Below are positions 44,500-54,067 of a stretch of DNA of 64,000 bases, in pieces. The stretch lies in NCBI RefSeq assembly GCF_009696275.1, contig NZ_VUMI01000028.1:19187-83186 (forward strand). Reading direction: 5' to 3'. Made by a program: the position numbers and the translations under genes. Below the pieces are notes generated by a model. That model saw nothing but the letters and a program-made list of their open reading frames with translations, had not been told where the DNA came from and searched no databases. Position 1 is the first letter of the stretch. Each line of letters begins with the position of its first letter. Origin of the DNA: Eisenbergiella porci. Its GTDB lineage: Bacteria > Bacillota > Clostridia > Lachnospirales > Lachnospiraceae.

Positions 44500-45402
44500 T
44501 TACCCCTGTTTTCCATCCTTTTCCAGAGCCTCATGCGCCTGCTCCACGATATTGCGTATGTTTTCCTTCCATTCCTGCTTTGCACACAGATCTGCGCCTT
44601 TCGCCTGCACCCCGGCCAGCCTGCGTTCCGCTTCATGCTCCGTAAGCGAGATGATTTCTTCCGGCAGCGCCCTCTTTTTTTCCAGGAAAACCAGATACTC
44701 GATATTTCCTTCCGGCCCTTTCACCGGAGAATAGTTCAGTCCCTGTACACTGAAGCCGGTAAGGTCTGCAAAATCAATGACCTTGGCAATGACCTCCCGG
44801 TGTATCTCAGGTTCCCGTACCACTCCCTTTTTTCCCACTTTATCCCTGCCCGCCTCAAACTGGGGCTTGATAAGACATACCATGCGCCCGCTCTCTTTAA
44901 GCAGGTTTCTGGCGGGAATCAGTATTTTGGTCAGGGAAATAAAGGAAACGTCCACCGAGGCAAAATCCAGGGCATCCTGAATATCCGAGGGCACCATATA
45001 ACGGAAATTGGTCTTTTCCATGCATACCACGCGTTCATCATTCCTCAGCTTCCAGGCGAGCTGTCCGTGGCCCACGTCCACGGAGTATACCTTAGCCGCC
45101 CCGCTTTGCAGCATGCAGTCGGTAAAGCCGCCGGTGGAAGCGCCGATATCCATGCATACGCTGCCGGCCAGGGTGATGGGAAAGCACTGCATGGCTTTCT
45201 CCAGCTTCAGACCGCCTCTGCTCACATATTTCAATGGATTTTCTTTTACCGTTATCACTGCCGCCTCATCAAAAACAGAGCCGGCCTTATCCTCCCGCTG
45301 TCCGGCAACAAACACATTGCCGGACATAATGATGGCCTTCGCCTTTTCCCGGGAGGGCGCCAGCCCCTGTTTTACCAGAAGCATATCCAAACGTTCCTTC
45401 AT
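44500..45402 (-). CDS. tlyA: TlyA-family rRNA 2'-O-methyltransferase
   Basis: TlyA-type proteins methylate ribosomal RNA; some were first described as hemolysins. The 300 residues comprise an S4 RNA-binding domain (~1-60: ERLDMLLVKQGLAPSREKAKAIIMSGNVFV, shown here as the region rather than a motif of interest) and an FtsJ-like methyltransferase domain with the SAM motif MDIGASTGGFTDCML. Its start overlaps the dxs stop (TGATG). The activity on a specific rRNA base is inferred from the family. Confidence 0.92.
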   Translation of the reverse strand: MKERLDMLLVKQGLAPSREKAKAIIMSGNVFVAGQREDKAGSVFDEAAVITVKENPLKYVSRGGLKLEKAMQCFPITLAGSVCMDIGASTGGFTDCMLQSGAAKVYSVDVGHGQLAWKLRNDERVVCMEKTNFRYMVPSDIQDALDFASVDVSFISLTKILIPARNLLKESGRMVCLIKPQFEAGRDKVGKKGVVREPEIHREVIAKVIDFADLTGFSVQGLNYSPVKGPEGNIEYLVFLEKKRALPEEIISLTEHEAERRLAGVQAKGADLCAKQEWKENIRNIVEQAHEALEKDGKQG

Positions 45403-47264
45403 CAGTTCTCCCCTAACTCTTCATGAATCCTTTTCAGTATGGATTCACTGTCTATTCCTATTTCCTGCTTCAAAAGCTCCACATTGCCGTGCTCCACATA
45501 CTCATCGGGAATGGCAATGGAGAGGACGCACACCTTAAGGCCGCACTCGTCAACAAAGGTGCGGACACGCTCGCCGAAGCCGCCGCTTTCCACATTTTCC
45601 TCCATGGTAACCAACAGGCTGTGGGTATGGGACAGCTTACGGATCATTTCTTCATCAATGGGCTTTACGAACCTGGCGTTAACAAGGGTACAGAACCGAC
45701 CCTGCCTTTTCAGGCTGCCATAGACCTCTTCCCCTGTTTTTACCATGCTCCCCACCGCCAGGAGGGCGATATCCTTTTCTTCATATATCATTTCGCTGCG
45801 GCCGTATTCAATAGGCGCCCGGAAACCGGACAGGCCGTCATAGGCCTCTCCTCTGGGATAACGCAGCGCAATCGGCCCCTGGAAGGCCACCGCAAACTTC
45901 AGCATATCGGATAGCTCCCATTTATTCTTGGGCGCCATGATATGCATATTGGGAATGGAGGACAGATAGGACAGGTCGAAAATACCCTGATGGGTTTCCC
46001 CGTCGCTGCCCACCAGCCCCGCTCTGTCTATGGCAAATACCACCGGCAGATTCTGGATGCAGACGTCGTGGAGAATCTGATCATAGGCCCTTTGCAGGAA
46101 AGAGGAATAAACCGCCACCACCGGACGCAGGCCTCCCGCAGCAAGCCCCGCGGCAAAGGTCACCGCATGCTGTTCTGCAATCCCCACATCAAAAAAGCGG
46201 TCCGGATAGGCATGGCTGAAGCGTTTCAGCCCGGTTCCGTCCGGCATGGCCGCCGTAATCGCCACTATTTTTTCATTCCGCTGACCCTGCTTAATCATGA
46301 CTGTGGAAAAAATATCCGTATAATTGGCCTTCATTTTCTTCTTCAGCGGCACGCCTGTGGCAACGTCAAAAGGTTCCGCTCCATGAAAGCGGGCGGGATG
46401 GTTCTCCGCCGGCGCATAGCCCTTGCCCTTTTTGGTGAGCACATGGATCATGACCGCATTTTTTCTGCGTTTTGCCTCATTGATTACGCGGATCAGGGAA
46501 TTGGTGTCATGGCCGTCCACTGGCCCCAGATAGGTAATGCCCATATCCTCAAAAAACATGCCGGGGATTACAAGCTGCTTTAAGCTGTTCTTGGCGCGGC
46601 GGATGCCGGCAACCACCGGTTCGCCGTATTTGGTGTTGCGGATGGCGTCGTAGATGCCGTCCTTCACATCCAGATAGGCGTTTGAGGTACGGATATTGTT
46701 CAGATATTTGGATACGCCGCCCACATTTTCGGATATGGACATGTTGTTGTCATTTAAAATAATGATAAAATTCGTTTCCAGCCGGGCCGCGTTGTTCAGT
46801 GCTTCATAAGCCATGCCCCCCGTGAGGGAGCCGTCGCCGATTACCGAAACAATGGTGTGGTTTTCCCCCTGGAGATCCCTGGCCTTGACAAGTCCCAGGC
46901 CCGCAGAGATGGAGGTGGAGCTGTGCCCCGTATCAAAGCTGTCACAGTCGCTTTCCTTCCGCTTGGGGAAGCCGCTCATGCCGCCGTACTTGCGCAGGGT
47001 TTCAAAACCCTCCCGCCTTCCGGTGAGCAGCTTGTGGGTGTAGGACTGATGTCCCACATCCCAGATGATTTTATCCTCAGGAAGGTTCAGGGCCAGGTGA
47101 AGGGCCATGGTAAGCTCCACCGCGCCCAGATTGGATCCCAGATGGCCTCCCGTCACACTTATTTTATTGACGAGAAACTCCCGGATTTCCGCCGCCAGCG
47201 CCTGATAGTCCCTTGGGTTTATATTTTTGATGTCATTTTCTTTTTGTATCTGATCGAGAAGCAT
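45402..47264 (-). CDS. dxs: 1-deoxy-D-xylulose-5-phosphate synthase
   Basis: This thiamine-diphosphate enzyme makes DXP from pyruvate and glyceraldehyde 3-phosphate for the MEP isoprenoid pathway. The 620 residues have GHQSYTHKLLTGR, the ThDP site VIGDGSLTGGMAYEALNNA, the transketolase pyrimidine-binding domain with DVGIAEQHAVTFAAG, and the C-terminal domain. I start at ATG 47264 after AAGGGGG. It follows ispA, so two isoprenoid genes are adjacent. Confidence 0.97.
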   Translation of the reverse strand: MLLDQIQKENDIKNINPRDYQALAAEIREFLVNKISVTGGHLGSNLGAVELTMALHLALNLPEDKIIWDVGHQSYTHKLLTGRREGFETLRKYGGMSGFPKRKESDCDSFDTGHSSTSISAGLGLVKARDLQGENHTIVSVIGDGSLTGGMAYEALNNAARLETNFIIILNDNNMSISENVGGVSKYLNNIRTSNAYLDVKDGIYDAIRNTKYGEPVVAGIRRAKNSLKQLVIPGMFFEDMGITYLGPVDGHDTNSLIRVINEAKRRKNAVMIHVLTKKGKGYAPAENHPARFHGAEPFDVATGVPLKKKMKANYTDIFSTVMIKQGQRNEKIVAITAAMPDGTGLKRFSHAYPDRFFDVGIAEQHAVTFAAGLAAGGLRPVVAVYSSFLQRAYDQILHDVCIQNLPVVFAIDRAGLVGSDGETHQGIFDLSYLSSIPNMHIMAPKNKWELSDMLKFAVAFQGPIALRYPRGEAYDGLSGFRAPIEYGRSEMIYEEKDIALLAVGSMVKTGEEVYGSLKRQGRFCTLVNARFVKPIDEEMIRKLSHTHSLLVTMEENVESGGFGERVRTFVDECGLKVCVLSIAIPDEYVEHGNVELLKQEIGIDSESILKRIHEELGEN

Positions 47265-47280
47265 AATAGGATGCCCCCTT

Positions 47281-48225
47281 CTATTTTTTTCTGGTAATGA
47301 GATCTTCCACCAGCTTTTCCAGGAAATCATTACGCCGTGTATCTGCCTGCGGCATTCCTTCCTGTGCTGCAACGCAGGCCAGGCCGGCAATGGCTTCCTC
47401 GGAAAGCCTGCGCACCTGTTCTGTGGATTTCTCCATTCCGTTCAGGGATACATAGGTTACCTTATGGTTTTTCAGATCGCTTCCGGTCTGCTTGCCCAAA
47501 ACCTCCAGGCTGCTCGTCAGATCCAGAATATCATCCTGTATCTGGAAGGCAAGGCCGATATTGGAGCCTATCCGTTCCAGCGCCTCGAGCTGCCCGTCCG
47601 CAGCGCCGGCCAGGACAGCGCCAATCATCATGGAGCTTTGGATCAGGGCCGCGGTTTTATTTTCATGGATGTAAAGGAGAAGCTCCTGTGTCACCTGCTC
47701 CTCCGGCAGCTCTTCCGCTTCCGTATCCGCTGTCTGTCCGCCGATCATGCCGTAAATTCCGGCCTTCCCCGCGAGAATGGCCATGGCTTTGGCGCACCGG
47801 TTAAGTCCGTCGATGCTCTGCGCGGCCTCCGGCATGGTAAAGGCTTTACAGGCGGTTTCAAAGGCATAATTCAAAAGGGCATCTCCGGCCAGGACAGCCA
47901 TGCCTTCCCCATAAACCGCATGGGTGGTCTTCCTGCCTCTCCGGTATTCATCATTATCCATGCAGGGCAGATCGTCATGCACCAGGGAATAAGTATGGAT
48001 CATTTCAATTGCAGCCATAAAAGGCTCCACCAGGCGGCCTTTTCCGCCAAACAGCCGGAAGACTTCCTGCATCAGCATGGGGCGCAGACGCTTTCCGCCG
48101 GCAAGCACACTGTAGTTCATGGCTTCCAGCACTGTTTTCTGGTACCCTTCCTCTGCCGGAAGGTATTGTCTGAGTATCGCTTCAATCCCCGACACTCTTT
48201 CCTGCAGCTCGGCTTCAAAATTCAT
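47281..48225 (-). CDS. ispA: Polyprenyl synthetase, farnesyl/geranylgeranyl diphosphate synthase type
   Basis: It condenses isopentenyl diphosphate with allylic diphosphates. The 314 residues carry the first Asp-rich motif in HDDLPCMDNDEYRRG and the second in FQIQDDILDLT. The position between xseB and dxs is the ispA position. Product chain length is inferred from the family as C15-C20. The start overlaps the xseB 3' end by 11 bases. Confidence 0.94.
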   Translation of the reverse strand: MNFEAELQERVSGIEAILRQYLPAEEGYQKTVLEAMNYSVLAGGKRLRPMLMQEVFRLFGGKGRLVEPFMAAIEMIHTYSLVHDDLPCMDNDEYRRGRKTTHAVYGEGMAVLAGDALLNYAFETACKAFTMPEAAQSIDGLNRCAKAMAILAGKAGIYGMIGGQTADTEAEELPEEQVTQELLLYIHENKTAALIQSSMMIGAVLAGAADGQLEALERIGSNIGLAFQIQDDILDLTSSLEVLGKQTGSDLKNHKVTYVSLNGMEKSTEQVRRLSEEAIAGLACVAAQEGMPQADTRRNDFLEKLVEDLITRKK

Positions 48226-48451
48226 CCAGTCCGCCCTCCTCGTTCAGCATCATTACCTTCTTTTCCACCTTATCTATCTTATCATTGCAAATTTTCAGCA
48301 AATCCATTCCTTTTTTATACGCCTGAAAGGAATCCTCCAGCGTTATTTCCTCATCCTCAAGGGTTCGGGTAATATCGTCAAGGAGGATAAAAGCCTCTTC
48401 CAAAGAAGGGCCGGCTTCCTGTTTTTCATCCTTCAACTCTTCCGGTTTCAT
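48215..48451 (-). CDS. xseB: Exodeoxyribonuclease VII small subunit
   Basis: The 78-residue helical small subunit has the family core LEEAFILLDDITRTLEDEEITLEDSFQAYKKGM (given as a region), CNDKIDKVEKKV and a short tail. ATG 48451 lies 10 bases after GAAAGGAG and overlaps the xseA stop. Confidence 0.93.
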   Translation of the reverse strand: MKPEELKDEKQEAGPSLEEAFILLDDITRTLEDEEITLEDSFQAYKKGMDLLKICNDKIDKVEKKVMMLNEEGGLDEF

Positions 48452-49674
48452 GCTTCCAATACTCCTTTCTCCTGCTTCCATTTTTCCTTGTCTACCACCT
48501 GGGCCTCTATCCGGCCGTTTTTCACATGAACGGTCAGATGGTCGCCTACCCGGACATGATCCACATCGGATACTGTTTTCCCTTTCTCATCCGACACATA
48601 GGAAAAGCCCTGATTCAGCTTGTCCAGAGGGGAAAGGCCCTTCAGTTTTTCCGTATACAAGCCGAGCAGGTAGCGTTTTTCCCTGATATGACGCTGCATC
48701 AGCGCCGAGAGCTGTTCCTCCATGCGCATGGCAAGAGTCCGTTTTTCCCTGATCTGGCTGGCCGGGCTTAAGTACTGCAGCTTCGTCTGCGCCTGTTTCA
48801 CCTTGGACCGTTCCCTGTCCAGGCGGGTTAACATCCTGCGGGTTAAGTCCCCTTTGCAGGAATCCAGCACTGCTTCCAGCTGGCGGACATCATATACGGC
48901 CAGCTCCGCTGCCGCCGAAGGCGTGGGCGCGCGTAAATCCGATACAAAATCAATAATTGTCGTATCCGTCTCATGTCCCACTGCGGAAATAATGGGAACG
49001 CTGCAGTCAAATACGGCCTGGGCCACGGCTTCTTCATTAAAGGCCCACAGGTCTTCAATGGACCCGCCGCCGCGTCCCACAATCATCACATCCACACCCA
49101 GCTGCTCCAGCGCATGGATCCCCTGGATGATGCTGGCCGACGCCTGTTCTCCCTGTACGATTGCAGGGTAAAGGATAATCCGGACATACGGATTCCTCCG
49201 GCGTGTGATATTGATAATATCCTGCACGGCTGCCCCGGTAGGCGCTGTTACCACCCCCAGGGTCCTGATGTATTTGGGCACAGGCTGTTTATACTCCGGG
49301 GCAAAAAGCCCCCGCTGGGCCAGTTCTTTTTTCAGCCGCTCAAATTTCTCATATAAATAACCGGCTCCGTCCAGGATAATCTCCCTGGCATAGAGCTGGT
49401 ATTTTCCATCCCGTTCATAAACCTCGACGCTTCCGCCCACTACCACCTGCTGGCCTTCCTCCATGCGGAATTTAAGGCCGCTTCGGTTTCCCGCAAACAT
49501 GACGCAGGCAATCGTGCCCCTGGCATCCTTGATTGTAAAATAAATATGCCCGGAAGAATGATACTTGCAGTTGCTCACTTCTCCCTTGACATAAATATTC
49601 TGCAGCATGAAATCCTGTGAAAACATGTTCTTGATATAAGAATTCACCTGCGCTACAGTATATACATTTCTCAC
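48448..49674 (-). CDS. xseA: Exodeoxyribonuclease VII large subunit
   Basis: With XseB it degrades single-stranded DNA to oligonucleotides. The 408 residues have the N-terminal OB fold (VYTVAQVNSYIKNMF, then VKGEVSNCKYHSSGHIYFT), the catalytic domain (GVVTAPTGAAVQDIINI, then GRGGGSIEDLWAFNEE and SAVGHETDTTIIDFVSD) and a helical C-terminus. I choose GTG 49674, preceded by GAGGAAA, because the longer frame would overlap nusB. Confidence 0.95.
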   Translation of the reverse strand: MRNVYTVAQVNSYIKNMFSQDFMLQNIYVKGEVSNCKYHSSGHIYFTIKDARGTIACVMFAGNRSGLKFRMEEGQQVVVGGSVEVYERDGKYQLYAREIILDGAGYLYEKFERLKKELAQRGLFAPEYKQPVPKYIRTLGVVTAPTGAAVQDIINITRRRNPYVRIILYPAIVQGEQASASIIQGIHALEQLGVDVMIVGRGGGSIEDLWAFNEEAVAQAVFDCSVPIISAVGHETDTTIIDFVSDLRAPTPSAAAELAVYDVRQLEAVLDSCKGDLTRRMLTRLDRERSKVKQAQTKLQYLSPASQIREKRTLAMRMEEQLSALMQRHIREKRYLLGLYTEKLKGLSPLDKLNQGFSYVSDEKGKTVSDVDHVRVGDHLTVHVKNGRIEAQVVDKEKWKQEKGVLEA

Positions 49675-49684
49675 TTGGTTTCCT

Positions 49685-50083
49685 CTATACAAACCGGGCA
49701 AGCACGCCGTTTACAAATCCGGAGGATTCATCCTGCCCAAATTTCTTGGCCAGCTCCACGGCTTCGTTAATTGCCACGCTGTCCGGCACCTCTTCGTCAA
49801 ATTTAATCTCATAAACAGCCAGGCGGATGATGGTAAGATCCACCTTCCCCATTCTGGAGGTCGTCCAGCCCCTGGCCGTCGTATTTATCATTTCATCAAT
49901 TTCAGGAAGCTTTTCCTGGATTTTATCAAATTTCCCCTGGATATAGGCGATATCCTTCTCGGGGATGCCGTTCTCCTCATCTTCAAAGAAAAGCGCGCAC
50001 TGCTCCGGCATCTCTTCCTTCTGATTGAATTCCACACGGAACAGCAGCTTGAATATCTGTTCCCTCTGTTCTCTTCTGCCCAT
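49685..50083 (-). CDS. nusB: Transcription antitermination factor NusB
   Basis: It forms the NusB-S10 complex for rRNA antitermination. The 132 residues begin MGRREQREQIFKLLFRVEF and contain the C-terminal block EVPDSVAINEAVELAKKFG and SSGFVNGVLARF, as in all NusB proteins. It begins the nusB-xseA-xseB-ispA-dxs-tlyA-nadK-argR-recN run. A perfect 11-bp hairpin lies upstream at 50193-50217. Confidence 0.95.
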   Translation of the reverse strand: MGRREQREQIFKLLFRVEFNQKEEMPEQCALFFEDEENGIPEKDIAYIQGKFDKIQEKLPEIDEMINTTARGWTTSRMGKVDLTIIRLAVYEIKFDEEVPDSVAINEAVELAKKFGQDESSGFVNGVLARFV

Positions 50084-50192
50084 TGTTTCCTCAATTCCGC
50101 CGTTATCCGGCTTTCTCTAGTGCGCGGCCATACCTGTCCGTACGTCCGCATATATATGCAGGCCTTCCTGCCGCCCTGCACTTATGCCGGAA

Positions 50193-50217
50193 GTGCCTTT
50201 CGGATTCCGAAAGGCAC
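50193..50217. repeat. Hairpin between asp23 and nusB
   Basis: GTGCCTTTCGG (50193-50203) pairs perfectly with CCGAAAGGCAC (50207-50217), loop ATT. There is no U-run on the minus side, so terminator function is uncertain. Confidence 0.45.
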
Positions 50218-50328
50218 CTGCCGTTATTCCCTCTCTTTTCTTCTGCCGGAGCCCGGCATGCGATTGCGGGAAGAATTTATCGAATATCCGCAGCAGTTTG
50301 GACATCCAGGCCGCCGCGTCCTCCGGTA

Positions 50329-50727
50329 TCAGTTGCCCGGCTCCATATTCACATTGACAATGCGGATATTTACATCGGTCACTGTAAGCCCTGTCATATT
50401 CTCAATGGCATTCTTTACCTTTTCCTGTACCTTTGAACAGGTTTCCGGAATGTTGTAGCCGTATTCCAGAGACAGCGCCAGATCCGCCTTCACCGTATTA
50501 CCCGTCACCTGTACTTTAACGCCTTTAGTCAGGTTCTTCACGCCGACCTTTCCTATCAGTTCATTGGTAATATTGCCTGCCATGGCGGACACACCTTCCA
50601 CTTCCGTCGCCGCAAGAGATGTGATCATGGCCACAACCTCGTCCGCTATCTGCACGGAGCCAATGCTGTCATCTCCCTGCAGAACAAATGTATTTCTATT
50701 GCTGTCTTTCCTTGTATCTTTTTCCAT
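50329..50727 (-). CDS. Asp23/Gls24-family envelope stress protein
   Basis: The 132-residue soluble protein has the family core VQIADEVVAMITSLAATEVEGV, then VKVQVTGNTVKADLALSLEYG and NVRIVNV-like ending. Asp23 proteins gather at the membrane through AmaP partners and respond to envelope stress. I start at ATG 50727, seven bases after AAGGAGG. The gene precedes nusB as in many Clostridia, but the usual upstream neighbour (spoIIIAH) is 4.8 kb away. Confidence 0.9.
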   Translation of the reverse strand: MEKDTRKDSNRNTFVLQGDDSIGSVQIADEVVAMITSLAATEVEGVSAMAGNITNELIGKVGVKNLTKGVKVQVTGNTVKADLALSLEYGYNIPETCSKVQEKVKNAIENMTGLTVTDVNIRIVNVNMEPGN

Positions 50728-50904
50728 AAGGCTGCCTCCTTTATTCCTATAACACTGATTATAACAAAATCCTGTATCTTTGCAAAGTCTTTTTATGCGG
50801 GTAACTTGCTTGTAACTGTCCGGTTTCCTCACAGTTACTGTCTAAATCTGTCCCGAATCGTCTTTGGAAATGGATTTTGGCGCTCCTGGATCTCTTTCTT
50901 ACGG

Positions 50905-52212
50905 TTATTCCAGCCAGAAGCTGAGAGTGTATTGTTCCGGGGTGTCTACGTAGGCGGCGGATGAACCGCCGTTTTTCAGGTAGGTAAAAATTTCCTGGTC
51001 ATCCAGGAGCTTCTGTTTCATTTGCAGGTAGATATCGGCGTCAGCGCATTTCAGGGTTACCATTCCCTTTTGTTCTTCATAGCCCCGGGCGAAGAGCCGG
51101 GCGAGTTTATCTTCGTCCACAGTGTCAAAGTAGGCGTTCTCCCGCACATAATAGTTGTCCTTCATGGCGGTGCAGTCGGGCAGCGGGAAAAAGTTGTCTA
51201 TGGTATGGGTGCGCAGGAGCTGCTGTGTGGTGACGAGGAGGTAGTCGTAGTTGACGCTGGGGCGTTTTTTGCCCTGCCAGGCGGGGTCGTCATCTCCCAT
51301 GAGATAGAAGGCATCCCCCCAGGTGGGATCCGCATAATACCATTCACCGTCGGATTGGACCAGGTCCCAGGCATGGGCTTCCCCGTTCTTCACTTCGCCG
51401 GTAACCAGCACTGCCGGAATGCCCACGCGGCTGCAGAGGAGCTGGAATGCCTTTGCATAGCCCTGGCAGACGGATTCTCCATAGAGGAAAACGGAGCAGA
51501 CGGTCTGGTTTTCCGGGGAATCCAGTCTGTAATCCGTATGTTCTATCATGTAATCGTAGATGTACTTGATTTTCTGATAGTCATCCATTCCGCTATGTAT
51601 GCCGGAAAGCGCGGTTTCTATGTAGGCTTCTATTCCTTTTTTTCTTTGTTCGGCTTCCGCCTGCGTCAGGGTGTAGCGGGCGGTAAATGTAATTTTATGG
51701 ATTTCCTCTCCCAGGGTGTGTTTGGTATAAGTATATCCATCCACGTAAAAAATTTCGGGATGATCCGCTAAAACACTGTTGAAAACCGGCTCCAGCAGCT
51801 CAGGCTTTAATGTGGTAAGCTCCGTTTCCTGAGAGAAGCCTGTGATGGACTGCAGCATCTGGAGATAGAGGGATTTTTCTTCTTCGTCCAGAAGGCTGTA
51901 GGCATAGCCGGTTTCAGCGGGCTGAGCAGGCCGCACCCCCTCGGCAGTCTGGGCGGTTCCGTTTTCCTGCGTTCCCCGGGGCTCAGGTTCTGCGGTTTCC
52001 TGCATTGTTCCGGCGTTTTGTCCGCCGGATGCGCCGTCCGGCCGGGATTCCTGAAGGGAGAGGGTTTCCCCGTTCTGTCCGGCTATCTGTGTTTCCTGCT
52101 GCGCTTTTCTGAGGGACGCAAGGTCCGGAAGCCGGCCCTCCCATGCCCAATAGGCTGTCAGAAGAATAAGAAGAACCAGAATGACTACTACGGTTTTGGA
52201 AAATTTCTTCAT
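50905..52212 (-). CDS. Membrane-anchored transglutaminase-like protein
   Basis: The 435 residues consist of an N-terminal membrane helix (VVVILVLLILLTAYWAW), a ~75-residue low-complexity linker rich in Gln, Glu, Gly and Thr, and an extracytoplasmic transglutaminase-like domain. Its triad is visible: Cys in GESVCQGYAKAFQLLC, His in EAHAWDLV and Asp in YADPTWGD. Proteins of this type may act as peptidases or crosslink cell-wall proteins; the substrate is unknown. It lies in the block that interrupts the asp23-spoIIIA linkage. Confidence 0.87.
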   Translation of the reverse strand: MKKFSKTVVVILVLLILLTAYWAWEGRLPDLASLRKAQQETQIAGQNGETLSLQESRPDGASGGQNAGTMQETAEPEPRGTQENGTAQTAEGVRPAQPAETGYAYSLLDEEEKSLYLQMLQSITGFSQETELTTLKPELLEPVFNSVLADHPEIFYVDGYTYTKHTLGEEIHKITFTARYTLTQAEAEQRKKGIEAYIETALSGIHSGMDDYQKIKYIYDYMIEHTDYRLDSPENQTVCSVFLYGESVCQGYAKAFQLLCSRVGIPAVLVTGEVKNGEAHAWDLVQSDGEWYYADPTWGDAFYLMGDDDPAWQGKKRPSVNYDYLLVTTQQLLRTHTIDNFFPLPDCTAMKDNYYVRENAYFDTVDEDKLARLFARGYEEQKGMVTLKCADADIYLQMKQKLLDDQEIFTYLKNGGSSAAYVDTPEQYTLSFWLE

Positions 52213-52347
52213 ACTGCATGACTCCTGTCCATTGTGGCCGTTTTGGCTGTTGTCACTTTCCCGTTCCGCCCTTTTTTGGCGTTTTGTCGTGCCGTAGTCC
52301 TTTTTATAACAGAATTGCCCAGGCTGTCTTAAGCTGTTGCTTTTTTA

Positions 52348-53943
52348 TCAGTTGCGGCCGAATTCGGTTAAAATCAGGCCTTTATTTCTGTCTAATGTCA
52401 TCCCTACGCTCCATTCATTTACAAAAAGGAGCAGCGGGTTGCCTCTCATATCCTTAACCTTCTTCATGTCGGAGGTTCCGGTCAGCTTGTCCAAATCGAT
52501 TTCGTCCTTATTTTCTATCCAGCGGATATATTCATAGGGAAGGGGTTCCAGCCTGATTTCCACATTATATTCATTATTGAGCCGGTATTTAAGCACATCG
52601 AACTGCAGGACGCCTACCACGCCTACAATAATCTCTTCCATACCGGTATTGTATTCCTGAAAAATCTGGATGGCGCCTTCCTGGGCGATCTGGTTAATTC
52701 CCTTCACGAACTGCTTCCGCTTCATGGTATCCACCTGGCGCACTCTGGCAAAATGCTCCGGCGCAAAGGTAGGAATGCCTTCGTAGGCAAAGCTTTCCTT
52801 CGGCATGCAGAGGGTATCCCCGATGGAAAAAATACCGGGGTCAAATACGCCGATAATATCGCCGGCATAGGCTTCCTCCAGGATTTTCCGTTCGCTGGCC
52901 ATGATCTGCTGGGGCTGGGAAAGGCGCATTATCTTACCGCCCTGCACATGCTTTACTTCCATGCTGGCCTCGAACTTGCCGGAGCATATACGCATGAACG
53001 CGATTCTGTCACGGTGGGCTTTATTCATATTGGCCTGGATTTTAAATACAAAGGCGGAAAAATTATTTTCCACAGGATCGATAAGTCCCGTATCCGCCTT
53101 TCTGGGGAGAGGGGTGGTAGTCATTTCCAGGAAATGTTTCAAAAAGATTTCCACACCGAAGTTGGTCAGGGCTGATCCGAAAAATACGGGGGTCAGTTCC
53201 CCCTTCTGTACTTCTTTCAAATCAAATTCCGCGCTGGCGCCGTCAAGAAGCTCGATTTCCTCTAACAGCTTGTCCATTGCTTCCTGACCGATGCAGTCGC
53301 GGAGCCTGTCTTCCTCCTCCAGAGGAATTTCCATGGCTTCGCCTTCCCTGGTTCCTTTTTCCGTATCGGAATAGATGATCACGCAGCGTTTATCCCGGTC
53401 GAAAATTCCTTTGAAGCCTTTTCCTGATCCAATCGGCCAGTTTTTGGGGCAGGTTGCAATGCCCAGCTCTTTTTCGATTTCATCCAGAAGGTCAAAGGTA
53501 TCATTGGCATCCCGGTCCATTTTGTTGATAAATGTGAAGATGGGAATTTTACGCATGACGCAGACCTTAAAAAGCTTTCTTGTCTGTGCCTCAACACCCT
53601 TGGAGCCGTCAATTACCATGACGGCGGAATCCGCAGCCATCAGGGTACGGTAGGTGTCCTCGGAGAAATCCTGGTGTCCGGGGGTATCAAGAATATTGAT
53701 GCAGTATCCGTCATATTCAAACTGTAATACGGAGGAGGTGACGGAAATACCTCTCTCCTTTTCTATTTCCATCCAGTCGGAAACAGCGTGTCTGGCGGTT
53801 GCCTTGCCTTTTACGCTTCCGGCCAGGTTAATGGCTCCTCCGTAGAGCAGGAATTTTTCGGTCAGGGTCGTTTTTCCGGCATCGGGATGGGATATAATTG
53901 CAAAAGTCCTTCTTCTGTTGATTTCCTGTGTCAGGTTGCTCAC
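52348..53943 (-). CDS. prfC: Peptide chain release factor 3
   Basis: This GTPase recycles RF1 and RF2 after termination. The 531 residues have the G1 loop ISHPDAGKTTLTEKFLLYGG, the switch region KERGISVTSS, G3 DTPGHQDF, G4 NKMDRD, and domains II-III of RF3 rather than EF-G. It lies 124 bases downstream of deoB in the same direction, separated by a small GCCGGGA/TCCCGGC hairpin at 53974-53988. Confidence 0.96.
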   Translation of the reverse strand: MSNLTQEINRRRTFAIISHPDAGKTTLTEKFLLYGGAINLAGSVKGKATARHAVSDWMEIEKERGISVTSSVLQFEYDGYCINILDTPGHQDFSEDTYRTLMAADSAVMVIDGSKGVEAQTRKLFKVCVMRKIPIFTFINKMDRDANDTFDLLDEIEKELGIATCPKNWPIGSGKGFKGIFDRDKRCVIIYSDTEKGTREGEAMEIPLEEEDRLRDCIGQEAMDKLLEEIELLDGASAEFDLKEVQKGELTPVFFGSALTNFGVEIFLKHFLEMTTTPLPRKADTGLIDPVENNFSAFVFKIQANMNKAHRDRIAFMRICSGKFEASMEVKHVQGGKIMRLSQPQQIMASERKILEEAYAGDIIGVFDPGIFSIGDTLCMPKESFAYEGIPTFAPEHFARVRQVDTMKRKQFVKGINQIAQEGAIQIFQEYNTGMEEIIVGVVGVLQFDVLKYRLNNEYNVEIRLEPLPYEYIRWIENKDEIDLDKLTGTSDMKKVKDMRGNPLLLFVNEWSVGMTLDRNKGLILTEFGRN

Positions 53944-54067
53944 TTTTTTCTTTCCTCCAAAACGTTATGTTAAGCCGGGAATCCCGGCATTATTTATGCG
54001 GTATATCATTTCCCCATGGCAAGCCGGAACAGGCATGCTGGCGGCGGGAATGAATTTCAGACATGCG